From contig CAVZKY010000045.1 in assembly GCA_963775825.1 (NCBI GenBank), forward strand, positions 62,001 to 126,000: DNA of 64,000 nucleotides, in the 5' to 3' direction. Of this stretch, positions 37,050 to 47,748 are shown piece after piece. How positions within the stretch are numbered: the first letter of the stretch is position 1; every line of letters begins with the position of its first letter. The notes beneath the pieces were generated by a model, which searched no databases, was not told the DNA's origin, and saw only the letters and a program-made list of their open reading frames with translations. Position numbers and translations under genes: made by a program. The stretch comes from Bog-532 sp963775825 (lineage in GTDB: Bacteria; Actinomycetota; Actinomycetes; Streptosporangiales; Streptosporangiaceae).

Positions 37050-39320
37050 GTGATGAGGGAGCAGGAAGGAGCCGCCGATGGCAGGTCGGTGCATGAGACA
37101 CCGGTGCCCCCGGTGAGCACTGACATGTCCGTGCCTCAGCCGCGGATGCCCGAGCTCGGCGCGGCGGACGCCGCGCTGCTCGACACATTGCTGCGCGAGG
37201 CGCCGATCGGTTTCGCTCTCTTCGGCCCCGACCTCTGCTTCCGCCGGGTCAACGACATGCTGGCCCGGCTGTACGGCCGCGACCCGGAAGATCATATCGG
37301 CCAAAAGCCGTCCCGCGTCTGGCCGTCCGAGTTCGCCGCCACGGCCGAGTCGGCGGCCCGTCAGGTCCTGGCGGAAGATCAGCCCGTCTTCGGCGCGCAC
37401 CAGTACCGCACGCCTGGCGCGGCTGCCGCGCCCGCACCCGGCCCGGCCGGCGTGGCAGCTGCCGCGGTGCCGCAGGACGCCAACGGGGCCGCTGCGGGCA
37501 CCCCGGGGGAGACCGCGCACTTGGCCCTGTCCTGGTTCCCGTCGCACGACGCCGACGGGCACATCACCGGCGTCGTGCTGATCGCGGTGGATGTGACCAG
37601 CCGCCAGCGTTCGGAGGACGCCATCCGGCGCAGCGAGGAGCGCTACCGCTCCCTGGTGCTGGGCGGCGCGCAGATTGTCTGGGTCGCGAACGCCGACGGC
37701 GAGATCACCGAGGATTGCCCCGAGTGGCGCTGGGTCACCGGGCAGCCCCTGCAGGAATTCCTGGGCAGCGGCTGGCTGGACGCGATCCATCCCGAGGACC
37801 GGGACCGGGTCGGGCGCGACTGGCAGACCTGTGTCAAGTCCGGGAAGACCTTCGACGACCGGTACCGGGTCCGGACCAGGGCCGGCTCCTACCGGCACTA
37901 CGACGTCCGCGCCGTGCCGGTCGAACGGGACGGCAACGTCGTCGAGTGGGTGGGAGCCAGCACCGACGTCACCGGCCAGCGCGAAGCCGAGGAGATGCGC
38001 GGCCGGCTCACCGAGCAGCTCTCGGCGGCGGCGCTGCGCACCGCGCGGCTGCAGCAGGCCACCTCCATGCTGGCCGAGGCGCTGACCGTCGAGCAGGTGG
38101 TCGAGGTCATCACCGAGGTGGGGCGCACGGCGATCGGCGCGCAGCGGTCCGCGGTGGCGCTGCTGGACGGCGGTCGCCTGAAGGTGATCAACCCGGCCGG
38201 CATGCCGCCTGGGCAGTCCGCCGCGACCCGGGACATTCTGCTGGACAGCCCCGGGGTCATGACCCGGGCCATCGCCACCCGCCGGCCGGTGCTCGCCGAG
38301 GACACCAAGGCGCTCCGCGCGCTGCTGGAGGACGCCCCGATCGAGATCGTCGCCGGGGAGGACGAGCGGTCCTGGGTGGGGCTGCCGCTGCTGGCCGCCG
38401 GGGCCCCGCTGGGTGCCCTGCGGTTCTCCTTCGGCCGCCCGCGGAAGATCACCGAGGAGGAGCGCGTCTTCCTGGAGGCACTGGCCGGGCAGTGCGCGCT
38501 GGCCGTGGAGCGCGCCGCCATGTACGAGCGGGAGCACACGACGGCGGAGACGCTGCAGCGCAGCCTGCTGCCGGATCAGCTGCCGCTGGTCCCGGGCCTG
38601 GTCATGGAGGCGCGGTACCTGCCGGTCGCCCGGAACATGGAGATCGGCGGGGACTGGTACGACGCGTTCCGGCTGCCGGACGGGCGGCTGGCCATCGCGG
38701 TCGGCGACGTCATGGGCAAGGGGCTCACCGCCGCGGCGGGCATGGGGCGCGTCCGCAACGCGCTGCGCGCGCTCGCGCTGACCGATCCGCGGCCCGCGGC
38801 CGTGCTGACCGGCCTGGATCGGCTGTTCAGTGCCACCGAGCTGGAAGAGCAGGTCACCACCGTCGCGTACCTGGTCATCGACCCGCAGACCGGCGACGGG
38901 CTGATGGGCAACGCCGGCCACCTGCCGGTGCTCCGGCTCCGCCTGGACGGTGAGCCCTTCCTCGACGAGACCGAGGCCGGGACGCCGCTGGGCTGGCCGA
39001 GCCCGCGCCAGCAGCATCCGTTCCGGCTGCCGCCCGGCGGCACCGCGGTGCTGTACTCCGACGGCCTCGTCGAGAACCGCATCCGGGGCCTGGATGCGGG
39101 CCTGAACGAGCTGGTCGCCGTGGCGGCCCGGGCCCGCGGCGGAGTGGTCGGCCACCCGGAGCGGCTGCTCAGCTACCTGGTGGACGCGATGCTCGCCGGT
39201 CATGAGCAGGACGATGACGTGACCGTGCTCGTCCTGCATGTGCCCCCCCGCGACGTCCCGGAGCGCGATGCGCCCATCGGCACGCGGGACCGCACGCCCG
39301 GCGAAAAGGATGGGTCATGA
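37050..39320 (+). CDS. PAS-PAS-GAF-SpoIIE serine phosphatase
   Basis: 756 residues. PAS 1 is at about residues 40-190 ('REAPIGFALFGPDLCFRRVND', with a Pro/Ala insertion), PAS 2 at 195-315 ('EERYRSLVLGGAQIVWVANADGEITEDC'), GAF at 335-490 and PP2C/SpoIIE from 500 ('LLPDQLPLVPGLVMEARYLPV', 'GGDWYDAFRLPDGRLAIAVGDVMGKG', 'DDDVTVLVL'). The metal-binding Asp residues are present. Such proteins dephosphorylate anti-anti-sigma factors in partner-switching systems, with PAS and GAF as sensors. No kinase or antagonist gene is adjacent. The start is uncertain: in-frame GTG and ATG codons follow 37050, and the best Shine-Dalgarno (GAAGGAG) faces an out-of-frame ATG at 37079. Confidence 0.88.
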   Translation: MMREQEGAADGRSVHETPVPPVSTDMSVPQPRMPELGAADAALLDTLLREAPIGFALFGPDLCFRRVNDMLARLYGRDPEDHIGQKPSRVWPSEFAATAESAARQVLAEDQPVFGAHQYRTPGAAAAPAPGPAGVAAAAVPQDANGAAAGTPGETAHLALSWFPSHDADGHITGVVLIAVDVTSRQRSEDAIRRSEERYRSLVLGGAQIVWVANADGEITEDCPEWRWVTGQPLQEFLGSGWLDAIHPEDRDRVGRDWQTCVKSGKTFDDRYRVRTRAGSYRHYDVRAVPVERDGNVVEWVGASTDVTGQREAEEMRGRLTEQLSAAALRTARLQQATSMLAEALTVEQVVEVITEVGRTAIGAQRSAVALLDGGRLKVINPAGMPPGQSAATRDILLDSPGVMTRAIATRRPVLAEDTKALRALLEDAPIEIVAGEDERSWVGLPLLAAGAPLGALRFSFGRPRKITEEERVFLEALAGQCALAVERAAMYEREHTTAETLQRSLLPDQLPLVPGLVMEARYLPVARNMEIGGDWYDAFRLPDGRLAIAVGDVMGKGLTAAAGMGRVRNALRALALTDPRPAAVLTGLDRLFSATELEEQVTTVAYLVIDPQTGDGLMGNAGHLPVLRLRLDGEPFLDETEAGTPLGWPSPRQQHPFRLPPGGTAVLYSDGLVENRIRGLDAGLNELVAVAARARGGVVGHPERLLSYLVDAMLAGHEQDDDVTVLVLHVPPRDVPERDAPIGTRDRTPGEKDGS

Positions 39321-39329
39321 CCCCCCCGG

Positions 39330-39355
39330 GGAATACTCTGCGGCCGGTATGCGTC
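39330..39355 (+). promoter_or_regulatory. Candidate SigR-type promoter before hrdB
   Basis: GGAAT (39330-39334), 18 bases, then GTC (39353-39355), against the SigR/SigH consensus GGAAT-N18-GTT. In S. coelicolor hrdB has a SigR-dependent second promoter, so the place fits. The rest of 39356-39646 holds a long leader without other clear signals. Confidence 0.42.
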
Positions 39356-39652
39356 GCATCTGTGCGGTTGCCGGGATGTCGGTCTTCGTGCCTCGTCATG
39401 TACAAGTCATCCACGGCTGCCGCCTATGGTGGTGTGAGTAGGGAGGTAGGTGGGCTGCTTCCGCGCACTGCGCGTGGGCGCGTCCCGCGCAGGCTGATCC
39501 TGCTTCCCCGGTCCATGTATCCGGACCCTCGCGGGAGGACCTGATTCTCGCCATATGCACACAGGAAAGGCGCCGGTATCGGCCGCCAGTCCGGCATGTC
39601 GGCCGCGCTTCGCGGTCGTGCATGCTGCTATCCAGCGAAGGAAGGGGTGACC

Positions 39653-41113
39653 GTGGTGGTGCGCGCTGACTCCGCAGCGCGGAAGCGCTCCCAGCCGCCG
39701 GCGGAGCAGGACACGCTGGCTTCCGCGGACCGGCACGGATCGGGGCCGGTGGCGGTGAATGGCCGCGGCAACGTTGACGGCGCGAACGGCGCCGACCTTC
39801 CCGGTGAAGTCGCCGTCGTCGATCTGGACGACGCGGACGGTGTCTCCGAGGGCCTGGAAGAGGGCGATCTCGAGGACTTCGACGAGCTGTCCGTGGACGA
39901 CGTGGAGTCGCTCGCGGTCGTGGAGCTCGACGAGGCCGAGGTAGAGGTAGAGGTAGCGGACGACACCGAGGAACCCGACCTGGCCGACGCCGATGAGGCT
40001 GACGGGACAGACGAGCCCGAGGACGCCGTCGCCAGCGGGCCCCCGGCCGGGGGAGCGGGTGCGGTCACCGTGGTGGCGGCCGCTGCCGCAGCCGTCCCGG
40101 GTGTGGCCAAGCCGGCCGCCGAGGGCAGCGAGGGTGACGACGAGACCTTCGTCTTCGGCGACGACGATGACGATCTCCCGGCCGCGCAGGTCGCGGTGGC
40201 CGGTGCCACCGCCGACCCGGTCAAGGACTACCTGAAGCAGATCGGCAAGGTGCCGCTGCTCAACGCCGAACAGGAAGTTGAGCTGGCCAAGCGGATCGAG
40301 GCGGGCTTGTTCGCCGAGGAGAAGCTGGCCGAGGATCTCCGGCTGAACCCGGACCAGCGCATCGATCTGGAATGGATCGCCGAGGACGGCCGCCGCGCCA
40401 AGAATCACCTGCTCGAGGCCAACCTGCGGCTGGTCGTCTCGCTGGCCAAGCGCTACACCGGCCGCGGCATGCTCTTCCTCGACCTGATCCAGGAGGGCAA
40501 CCTCGGCCTCATCCGCGCCGTGGAGAAGTTCGACTACACCAAGGGCTACAAGTTCTCCACGTACGCGACCTGGTGGATCCGGCAGGCGATTACCCGGGCC
40601 ATGGCCGACCAGGCCCGGACGATCCGTATCCCGGTGCACATGGTCGAGGTCATCAACAAGCTCGCCCGCGTGCAGCGGCAGATGCTCCAGGACCTGGGCC
40701 GTGAGCCTACCCCGGAGGAGCTCGCCGCCGAGCTGGACATGACGCCTGAGAAGGTCATCGAGGTCCAGAAGTACGGCCGTGAGCCGATCTCGCTGCACAC
40801 ACCGCTCGGTGAGGACGGCGACAGTGAGTTCGGTGACCTGATCGAGGACTCCGAGGCGATCCAGCCGGGTGAAGCGGTGAGCTTCACCCTGCTCCAGGAG
40901 CAGCTCCACTCGGTGCTCGACACCCTGTCCGAGCGTGAGGCGGGTGTGGTCTCCATGCGGTTCGGGCTCACCGACGGCCAGCCCAAGACCCTGGATGAGA
41001 TCGGCAAGGTCTACGGGGTGACGCGGGAGCGCATCCGCCAGATCGAGTCGAAGACCATGTCCAAGCTGCGGCACCCGTCCCGGTCCCAGGTCCTGCGGGA
41101 CTACCTGGACTGA
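39653..41113 (+). CDS. hrdB: Principal sigma factor (HrdB/SigA)
   Basis: 486 residues. A long acidic N-terminal region (about 180 residues, with Asp/Glu runs) is typical of actinobacterial SigA. Region 1.2 begins 'DPVKDYLKQIGKVPLLNAEQE'. Region 2 includes 'NLRLVVSLAKRYTGRGM' and 'EKFDYTKGYKFSTYATWWIRQAI' (-10 recognition and melting), region 3 is 'IPVHMVEVINKLARVQRQM', and region 4 ends 'YGVTRERIRQIESKTMSKLRHPSRS' (-35 HTH). It directs housekeeping transcription. The run of GTG codons at 39647-39661 makes the start uncertain; 39653 is seven bases from AAGGAAGG. A strong terminator follows. Place and neighbours match Streptomyces hrdB. Confidence 0.96.
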   Translation: MVVRADSAARKRSQPPAEQDTLASADRHGSGPVAVNGRGNVDGANGADLPGEVAVVDLDDADGVSEGLEEGDLEDFDELSVDDVESLAVVELDEAEVEVEVADDTEEPDLADADEADGTDEPEDAVASGPPAGGAGAVTVVAAAAAAVPGVAKPAAEGSEGDDETFVFGDDDDDLPAAQVAVAGATADPVKDYLKQIGKVPLLNAEQEVELAKRIEAGLFAEEKLAEDLRLNPDQRIDLEWIAEDGRRAKNHLLEANLRLVVSLAKRYTGRGMLFLDLIQEGNLGLIRAVEKFDYTKGYKFSTYATWWIRQAITRAMADQARTIRIPVHMVEVINKLARVQRQMLQDLGREPTPEELAAELDMTPEKVIEVQKYGREPISLHTPLGEDGDSEFGDLIEDSEAIQPGEAVSFTLLQEQLHSVLDTLSEREAGVVSMRFGLTDGQPKTLDEIGKVYGVTRERIRQIESKTMSKLRHPSRSQVLRDYLD

Positions 41114-41173
41114 CTACCTGGACTGACTACCTGCCCCGACTGACCAGCCCGACTGACCAGCCCGACTGACCAG
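41098..41173 (+). repeat. Tandem duplications across the hrdB stop
   Basis: The last codons of hrdB with its stop are duplicated as a 13-base unit (two to three copies), followed by three copies of a 12-base CCGACTGACCAG unit. The first stop codon is unaffected. Confidence 0.85.
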
Positions 41174-41201
41174 CACTGCCGCACTGCCGCACGCCAGCGT
41201 A

Positions 41202-41249
41202 ACGGCCAGGGGCCGGGAAGAGCCTTCCGCTCTCCCGGCCCCTGGCCGT
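41202..41249 (+). terminator. Strong terminator after hrdB
   Basis: About 21 bp of GC-rich stem with one bulged A and a CTTCC loop (arms 41202-41223 and 41229-41249). Very stable; it can act in both directions between hrdB and the small minus-strand gene. Confidence 0.85.
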
Positions 41250-41384
41250 CGTTCGTTATGGCCGCGCGTAGCGTGCTCGGCCCGGCTGTTTCACCGGGAT
41301 CGATCCGGGCGCACGGGCCCGCTGCCCTGGCTCACCTGAACGCGCCGGGCAGGCACGGGTGCTGACAACTCCGGCAGCAGCCCT

Positions 41385-41591
41385 TTAGGAGGGATCCGAT
41401 AGCCGCTGTGTCTCATCCTGAATTTCGCTGGCCACCTTCGCGAGTGCCTCCTGGTACTCCCGACTGTGGTGCGCGCAAAACAGTAGCTCCAGGGAATTCG
41501 GGAGCATGACTCGGACGTACGCCTGGGCGCCGCAGCGGTCGCACACGTCCGCAGCCGTGAGCGGCTGGGTGGGGGCTAGAGCTCCGGTCAA
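41385..41591 (-). CDS. DUF7455 small zinc-ribbon-like protein
   Basis: 68 residues: 'LTAADVCDRCGAQAYVRVMLP', then 'LLFCAHHSREYQEALAKVA'. A CxxC pair and a C-H-H group suggest one bound zinc. This small protein (DUF7455) is conserved between hrdB and the parE-type topoisomerase gene in Streptomyces, on the strand opposite to both, exactly as here. Function unknown. The ATG at 41591 starts the conserved region within a dozen residues. Confidence 0.88.
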   Translation of the reverse strand: MTGALAPTQPLTAADVCDRCGAQAYVRVMLPNSLELLFCAHHSREYQEALAKVASEIQDETQRLSDPS

Positions 41592-41888
41592 CGTCGCCTT
41601 CCTCGCCTCGTGCCTCCGGCTTCTGATATCCGGCTGGCTTCGTGATCTGCGCTGTACCTACAGCACAGCACAACACTTACCCGTACGTCAGCCTTCCCCT
41701 GCTGGCGTCGCGTACGCCGACAGCGAAAGATCCGGCCCGAAATCACACTGAAGTTAGCCGGTCGGACGGCATTCGGCCGTCGCCTGCCTCGGTTCCGGCG
41801 TGCCAGCCGACATCATCCGCCGAGGCGGACTACCCTGCGAAGGGGCGCCGCCACCCCATGCTGGCCCAGTGAAGGAGATCCACCGCTC

Positions 41889-44087
<2,199 letters not shown>

Positions 44088-44298
44088 CCGTCCCGCCTAT
44101 CCAGGCTCCATGTCTGACCCGTGCGGCCCATCCATGCTCCAATCGGGGCTGCAGGCCAGCCAGGCGGCAGTCCGCCCGGCTGGCCCGCATCGGGGTCGGC
44201 AACCGGTCCGTGCCGACGGTAGACGGCGCCTCAGCTACCCGTTCGGCTGGCCAGGTGACCCGTAGAACCCGCTGGTGCTCGGGTTCCGGTGTGCCTGG

Positions 44299-44523
44299 CT
44301 ACCCATGTTCGGGCAGTTGTGCGTCGGACCTTCCCGTCGGCTTGGGCGACGGCGCCGTCGCCGGTGACTTGGACGGCGTGCTGGCCGTCGTAGCCGCCGA
44401 CGTCGACGGCGTGCTGCCGTGCGTGGCCGCGATAGCCACCGTGGCCGCGCCTGCACCCAATCCTCCGGCCAGGACCGCGGTAACGGCGGCGCGGCGCAGC
44501 AGCACGCCCCTTTCGGACGGCAT
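44299..44523 (-). CDS. Tiny secreted or anchored Ser/Thr-rich protein
   Basis: 74 residues: MPSERG, a basic patch, a hydrophobic segment 'AAVTAVLAGGLGAGAATVAIAA', then a Thr/Ser/Pro-rich tail. This is a signal peptide or membrane anchor with a short extracytoplasmic tail. ATG 44523 has GGGAGG six bases upstream, which strongly supports translation. No family recognised. Confidence 0.6.
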   Translation of the reverse strand: MPSERGVLLRRAAVTAVLAGGLGAGAATVAIAATHGSTPSTSAATTASTPSKSPATAPSPKPTGRSDAQLPEHG

Positions 44524-44826
44524 AACTGCCTCCCTTCCCCAGCGGGCCGCCATTCGGCCCGTTGTGAGATGAAGGATGGCAGCCGTCCTGAGCCTCACCC
44601 AATGCCGCGCTCTCACCGCCTTCTGAGCGCACCCCACCGGCACCCCGGGTACGGGGTGCATTCTCGGGTTATCGCTGAAGATGCTCCCGTCGGCATTGGC
44701 GCCCCGGCCGGGGCACCTAGCCGCGCCTCGGCTGGGGCACCTCCAGCGTCACAGGAACCCAACGCGGCTCCGCCTCGATTTCCTCCAGCCGGTCCAGCAG
44801 CTCCCAGACGGGAAACCGGCCACCAC

Positions 44827-44982
44827 GTGACCGTCATTGCCCTCGGTTTTCTCGGCGGTGAACCGGGCACCGCCGTCCTCGGCGTGGCTGGACCACTGTG
44901 GATGATCCCCGGTGAACCGCTCCCGCCTGAGCAGCTGATCGAACGGCAACGACATGACCGCTTCCCTTACCCCGACCCGTAG
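44827..44982 (+). CDS. Short frame abutting the GntR-like gene
   Basis: 51 codons from GTG 44827: 'VIALGFLGGEPGTAVLGVAG', then 'PLWMIPGEPLPPEQLIERQ', ending in TAG immediately followed by the GTG of the next frame, in the same reading frame. It may be the N-terminal part of one regulator interrupted by a stop codon, or a separate small protein translationally coupled to the next. Confidence 0.4.
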   Translation: MTVIALGFLGGEPGTAVLGVAGPLWMIPGEPLPPEQLIERQRHDRFPYPDP

Positions 44983-45174
44983 GTGACCCGTTTGGACCGC
45001 GCCCGGATCGCGGATGGTGACTGGCGCAGCGGTCCATTGACCTCGGTCAAGCAGCTTCAGGAGGAGCATGACGTAGGCCGCGACACCGTTTTGCGTGCGA
45101 TTGAGATACTGCGATCTGAGGGCATCGTCTTCACGGTTCCCCGCCGTGGCACCTACGTCAGCCCAAAGAAGTAA
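44983..45174 (+). CDS. GntR-type winged-helix protein, DNA-binding part only
   Basis: 63 residues that match a GntR-family winged helix: 'RARIADGDWRSGPLTSVKQL', 'EHDVGRDTVLRAIEILRSEG' (recognition helix), 'VFTVPRRGTYVSPKK' (wing). There is no effector domain. In GntR relatives the helix before 'RARIADG' is longer, and here it is cut by the TAG just upstream. The usual 'LPS...L' linker reads 'GPLTSVKQL', one residue short. Could be a small regulator or the remains of a longer one. Confidence 0.6.
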   Translation: MTRLDRARIADGDWRSGPLTSVKQLQEEHDVGRDTVLRAIEILRSEGIVFTVPRRGTYVSPKK

Positions 45175-45868
45175 ACCTTCCGCCGGTCAGCAGGTGCCCC
45201 TGGTGCTGCGGTGACTGCTGAGTCATTCGCCGGGCCGTACCCGGCGGCCCGGCGCCGGCCCCGCGCCTACCGGGAGCATTTTCAGGGATATCCGCTGACT
45301 ACGCTCCCCATAGGCACCGGCGCCGCGGCCGGGGCACCTCCAGCGCCACAGCAGACCCAGCACGGCTCAGCCGCCCCGAGCCCAGCCCGGCGCCAGCACT
45401 CACATCCGGCCCACATCCGCGCCGTCTTCGCCGCCACCACGCCATACACCGGCAACCCATCACCGGTGGGTTCCCTCCGCATCCCTATACAGCAGAAAAC
45501 CCGCGCTATCTTGCGACAGACCCGCGCCATCCTGCGGAAAACCCGCGCCTATCCTGCGAAAGCCCGCGCTATCTTGCGGAAAACCCGCGCCATCCTGCGA
45601 AAACCCGCGCCAATCATGCGGAAAAGCCGCGCCAGAGGCACTACCCACATCCTCCCTGCCGATCATGCACGAGGTTTTCCCATAGCGGAGGGATGGGGCG
45701 CGCGAGGGGAGCGAATGACCGCGCAGGCTGGGTGGGTGGCTTTCCTCTTACTCGGCTGTATATGCTCGTTCAACGAGGATAAACTGCCGAGTGGACAGCA
45801 CACGGCGCAGGCGCTGCGCGCCGCTCGGCGGCCAGGACTGATGGCATGGCCAGGAAGCAGGCAAAGCC
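45175..45868. other. Gene-poor stretch with repeats
   Basis: About 690 bases without a convincing gene. It holds the 21-bp repeat array and, at 45331-45372, a 42-base segment that resembles 44734-44774 on the other side of the GntR-like gene (about 80 percent identical by eye). Confidence 0.6.
45499..45639. repeat. Six-unit 21-bp tandem repeat array
   Basis: Six units of 20-22 bases beginning ACCCGCGC and ending in an A-run (45499, 45520, 45541, 45562, 45583, 45603) plus a partial seventh. Units alternate between two variants (TATCTTGCG and CATCCTGCG). There are no spacers, so it is not CRISPR. Confidence 0.92.
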
Positions 45869-46815
45869 ATGACCGTACTGCTCGCGATCGTTCTGGTGGC
45901 CGCCTTGGGCACCTGGATTCCGCTGGCCCAGCTCCTGCCCGGGACGCCACAGCGCACCCGGATCTTTTACGTGGCCGTCGGCAACGCCGTCTTCGCCGGG
46001 ATAGCTCTGCTGGCCGGCGGCGCCGACCTGGTGTTCGGCTGGCGGGGCTTCTGGCTGCCGCTGGCCGGCGGCGTGGTGTGGACGGCGGGCAACTACTGCG
46101 TGTTCCAGGCGTCGAAGACGATCGGGCTCGCGCGAGCGGCCGGGACATGGACGCCGCTTAACATCATTGTCGCCTTCGCCTGGGGCGCTCTGCTGTTCGG
46201 TGAGCTTGACGGCTTCTCCCAAGCACGGTTCGCCATCCTGGGCGTCGCCTTCCTGGCCGTTGTGGCCGGGGTGCTGCTGATCGCCGGTTCCCGGGACGGC
46301 CCCTCCGGGCAGCCCAGTTCGTCATCCCCGCGGCCAGCTGCGGCCGCTGAATCCGGTCGGCGTCCCACCACGGCGCGGGCGGCCTGCTGTGGGCGGGCGG
46401 GGCAGGGGTCCTGTGGGGGAGTTACTTCGTGCCGGCGCAGTATGCCGCGGTTCCCGCCCAGGTGAGCGATTTCCCGCTCGCCCTGGGAATCCTGGGTGCT
46501 GCCCTCGCCTTGGCCCTCCCGGCTGGCGAGCCGGTCAAGCTGGGTGCACGCGCCACGAGCGCGCAGCTCGGCGCCGGTGTCCTGTTCGGCATTGGCAACC
46601 TCGCCCTGCTCGCCCTGGTGGCACGGGTGGGCACTGGCACGGGCTTCACCATCGCCCAGCTCAGCCTCCTCGTGAACGCCAGCGTAGGCGTCTGGATTTT
46701 CCACGTTCCAGAACCGGGCACGCGCCAGGCGCGGAAGGTGCTGGCCGGCATCGTGCTGGCCGGGATCGGCGGCTGCGTCATCGCCGCGAGACGATTGGCG
46801 CATAGTGTCCGATAA
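45869..46815 (+). pseudogene. GRP-family sugar transporter, frame broken by one base
   Basis: Membrane transporter of the drug/metabolite superfamily, glucose/ribose porter (GRP/GlcU) type, about 315 residues in ten helices if repaired. The first half from ATG 45869 ('TVLLAIVLVAALGTWIPLAQLLPG', 'GGVVWTAGNYCVFQASKTIGLARA') is in one frame. The second ('LLWAGGAGVLWGSYFVPAQY', 'GIGNLALLALVARVGTGTGFTIAQLSLLVN', 'WIFHVPEPGT') is in another. The change, equivalent to one lost base, lies between about 46300 and 46372 in the Ser/Pro-rich loop between the halves. Both halves are otherwise well conserved. A loop shift like this may be a sequence error. Confidence 0.8.
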
Positions 46816-46938
46816 GCACCACGTTGGGTGACGTTTGGACCTGGTTTCCGGCCATCCTCCTCTAGGTACCACTATGCACGTTCTGTAGTGTTCGGATGAC
46901 AGAGAGGGAAATGAGGCTTTCTGCCGGGGGAAGGCGAG

Positions 46939-47748
46939 ATGATGAAGCTCAACAAGAAGTTCATCGCGGTCCCGGCCGTCGCATTCGCAGCCGGTCTCAG
47001 TCTCGCAGCATGCGGCTCTGTGAAGGCCCCCGTGGCTGCGCCGCCCGCGACCCACAGCGTGGCTGGAGCACGGACAGAGCCCGCACCGGCCAAGACAACT
47101 CCTGCCGCCGCACCAGCACCAACTCAAGTTGCTGCGCTGCCGACAGTCGCCACAAACAACGCGATAACTCCAGGTGCGCAGGCCGTACAGCCATCCGCGA
47201 TTTATTTCTCGGCTGATGGCAATGGTGACCTGACAAGGATCACTTGGTCGTCGTGGACGGCGCACAGCGCCGAAGGCTCTGGGTCGATCAATGTGAACAA
47301 CTGCCAGCCTGACTGTGCAGGCGGCACCACGGTGAACGTCCCCGTCTCGGTCGCCCTATCCGCTCCGACGAGCGGCAGCAGTCCCCACTTCACCGCGATC
47401 ACGCTGACAGACAGCTCTGGCCACACAAACACCTACGCCGCCGGCGACGGCCTAATGAGAAACATATCGAACGCCACCGGTGGGAAGCGTGCTCAGGCGG
47501 GTGGGACCGCGGCCTCGGGGAAGAGCGCGGCGGCGCCGCCCACGGCGGCCAGCGGCTGGGCGAGCCCGGCCCCGGAGCCGTCCCGGCGGCCGAACGCCCC
47601 GGGCAGCTCCACTGGACCGCCGGCCTCGGTGGCACCAAGCGCGGGCCCAGGACCGGCCCAGGCCAGGATCAGCGTGTCCTCGCCCTTGAGGAACCGATGG
47701 CACCGTACGCCCCCGGTCGCCCGCCCCTTGGCCGGGAACTCGTCGTAG
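46939..47748 (+). CDS. Lipoprotein with 3' end running into parC
   Basis: ATG 46939 begins a lipoprotein signal 'KKFIAVPAVAFAAGLSLAACGS' region with the lipobox LAAC. An Ala/Pro/Thr-rich linker follows, then an extracytoplasmic domain of about 90 residues ('IYFSADGNGDLTRITWSSWTAHSAEG', 'HFTAITLTDSSGHTNTYAAG'). From about 47475 the frame continues for 90 residues antisense to the end of parC, with Pro/Ser/Arg-rich sequence that is almost certainly not native. The original stop was probably lost close to 47480. A close family is not recognised; small actinobacterial lipoproteins with this 'DLTRITWSSW' core occur widely. Confidence 0.72.
   Translation: MMKLNKKFIAVPAVAFAAGLSLAACGSVKAPVAAPPATHSVAGARTEPAPAKTTPAAAPAPTQVAALPTVATNNAITPGAQAVQPSAIYFSADGNGDLTRITWSSWTAHSAEGSGSINVNNCQPDCAGGTTVNVPVSVALSAPTSGSSPHFTAITLTDSSGHTNTYAAGDGLMRNISNATGGKRAQAGGTAASGKSAAAPPTAASGWASPAPEPSRRPNAPGSSTGPPASVAPSAGPGPAQARISVSSPLRNRWHRTPPVARPLAGNSS

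Noticed and set aside
36873..39239. A 788-codon minus-strand frame opposite the first phosphatase
   Set aside because: The PAS, GAF and SpoIIE motifs on the plus strand are decisive.
45499..45639. Possible CRISPR array at the 21-bp repeats
   Set aside because: Units are directly adjacent with no unique spacers, and no cas genes are in the window. The 31-bp array at 51043 was rejected for the same reason.
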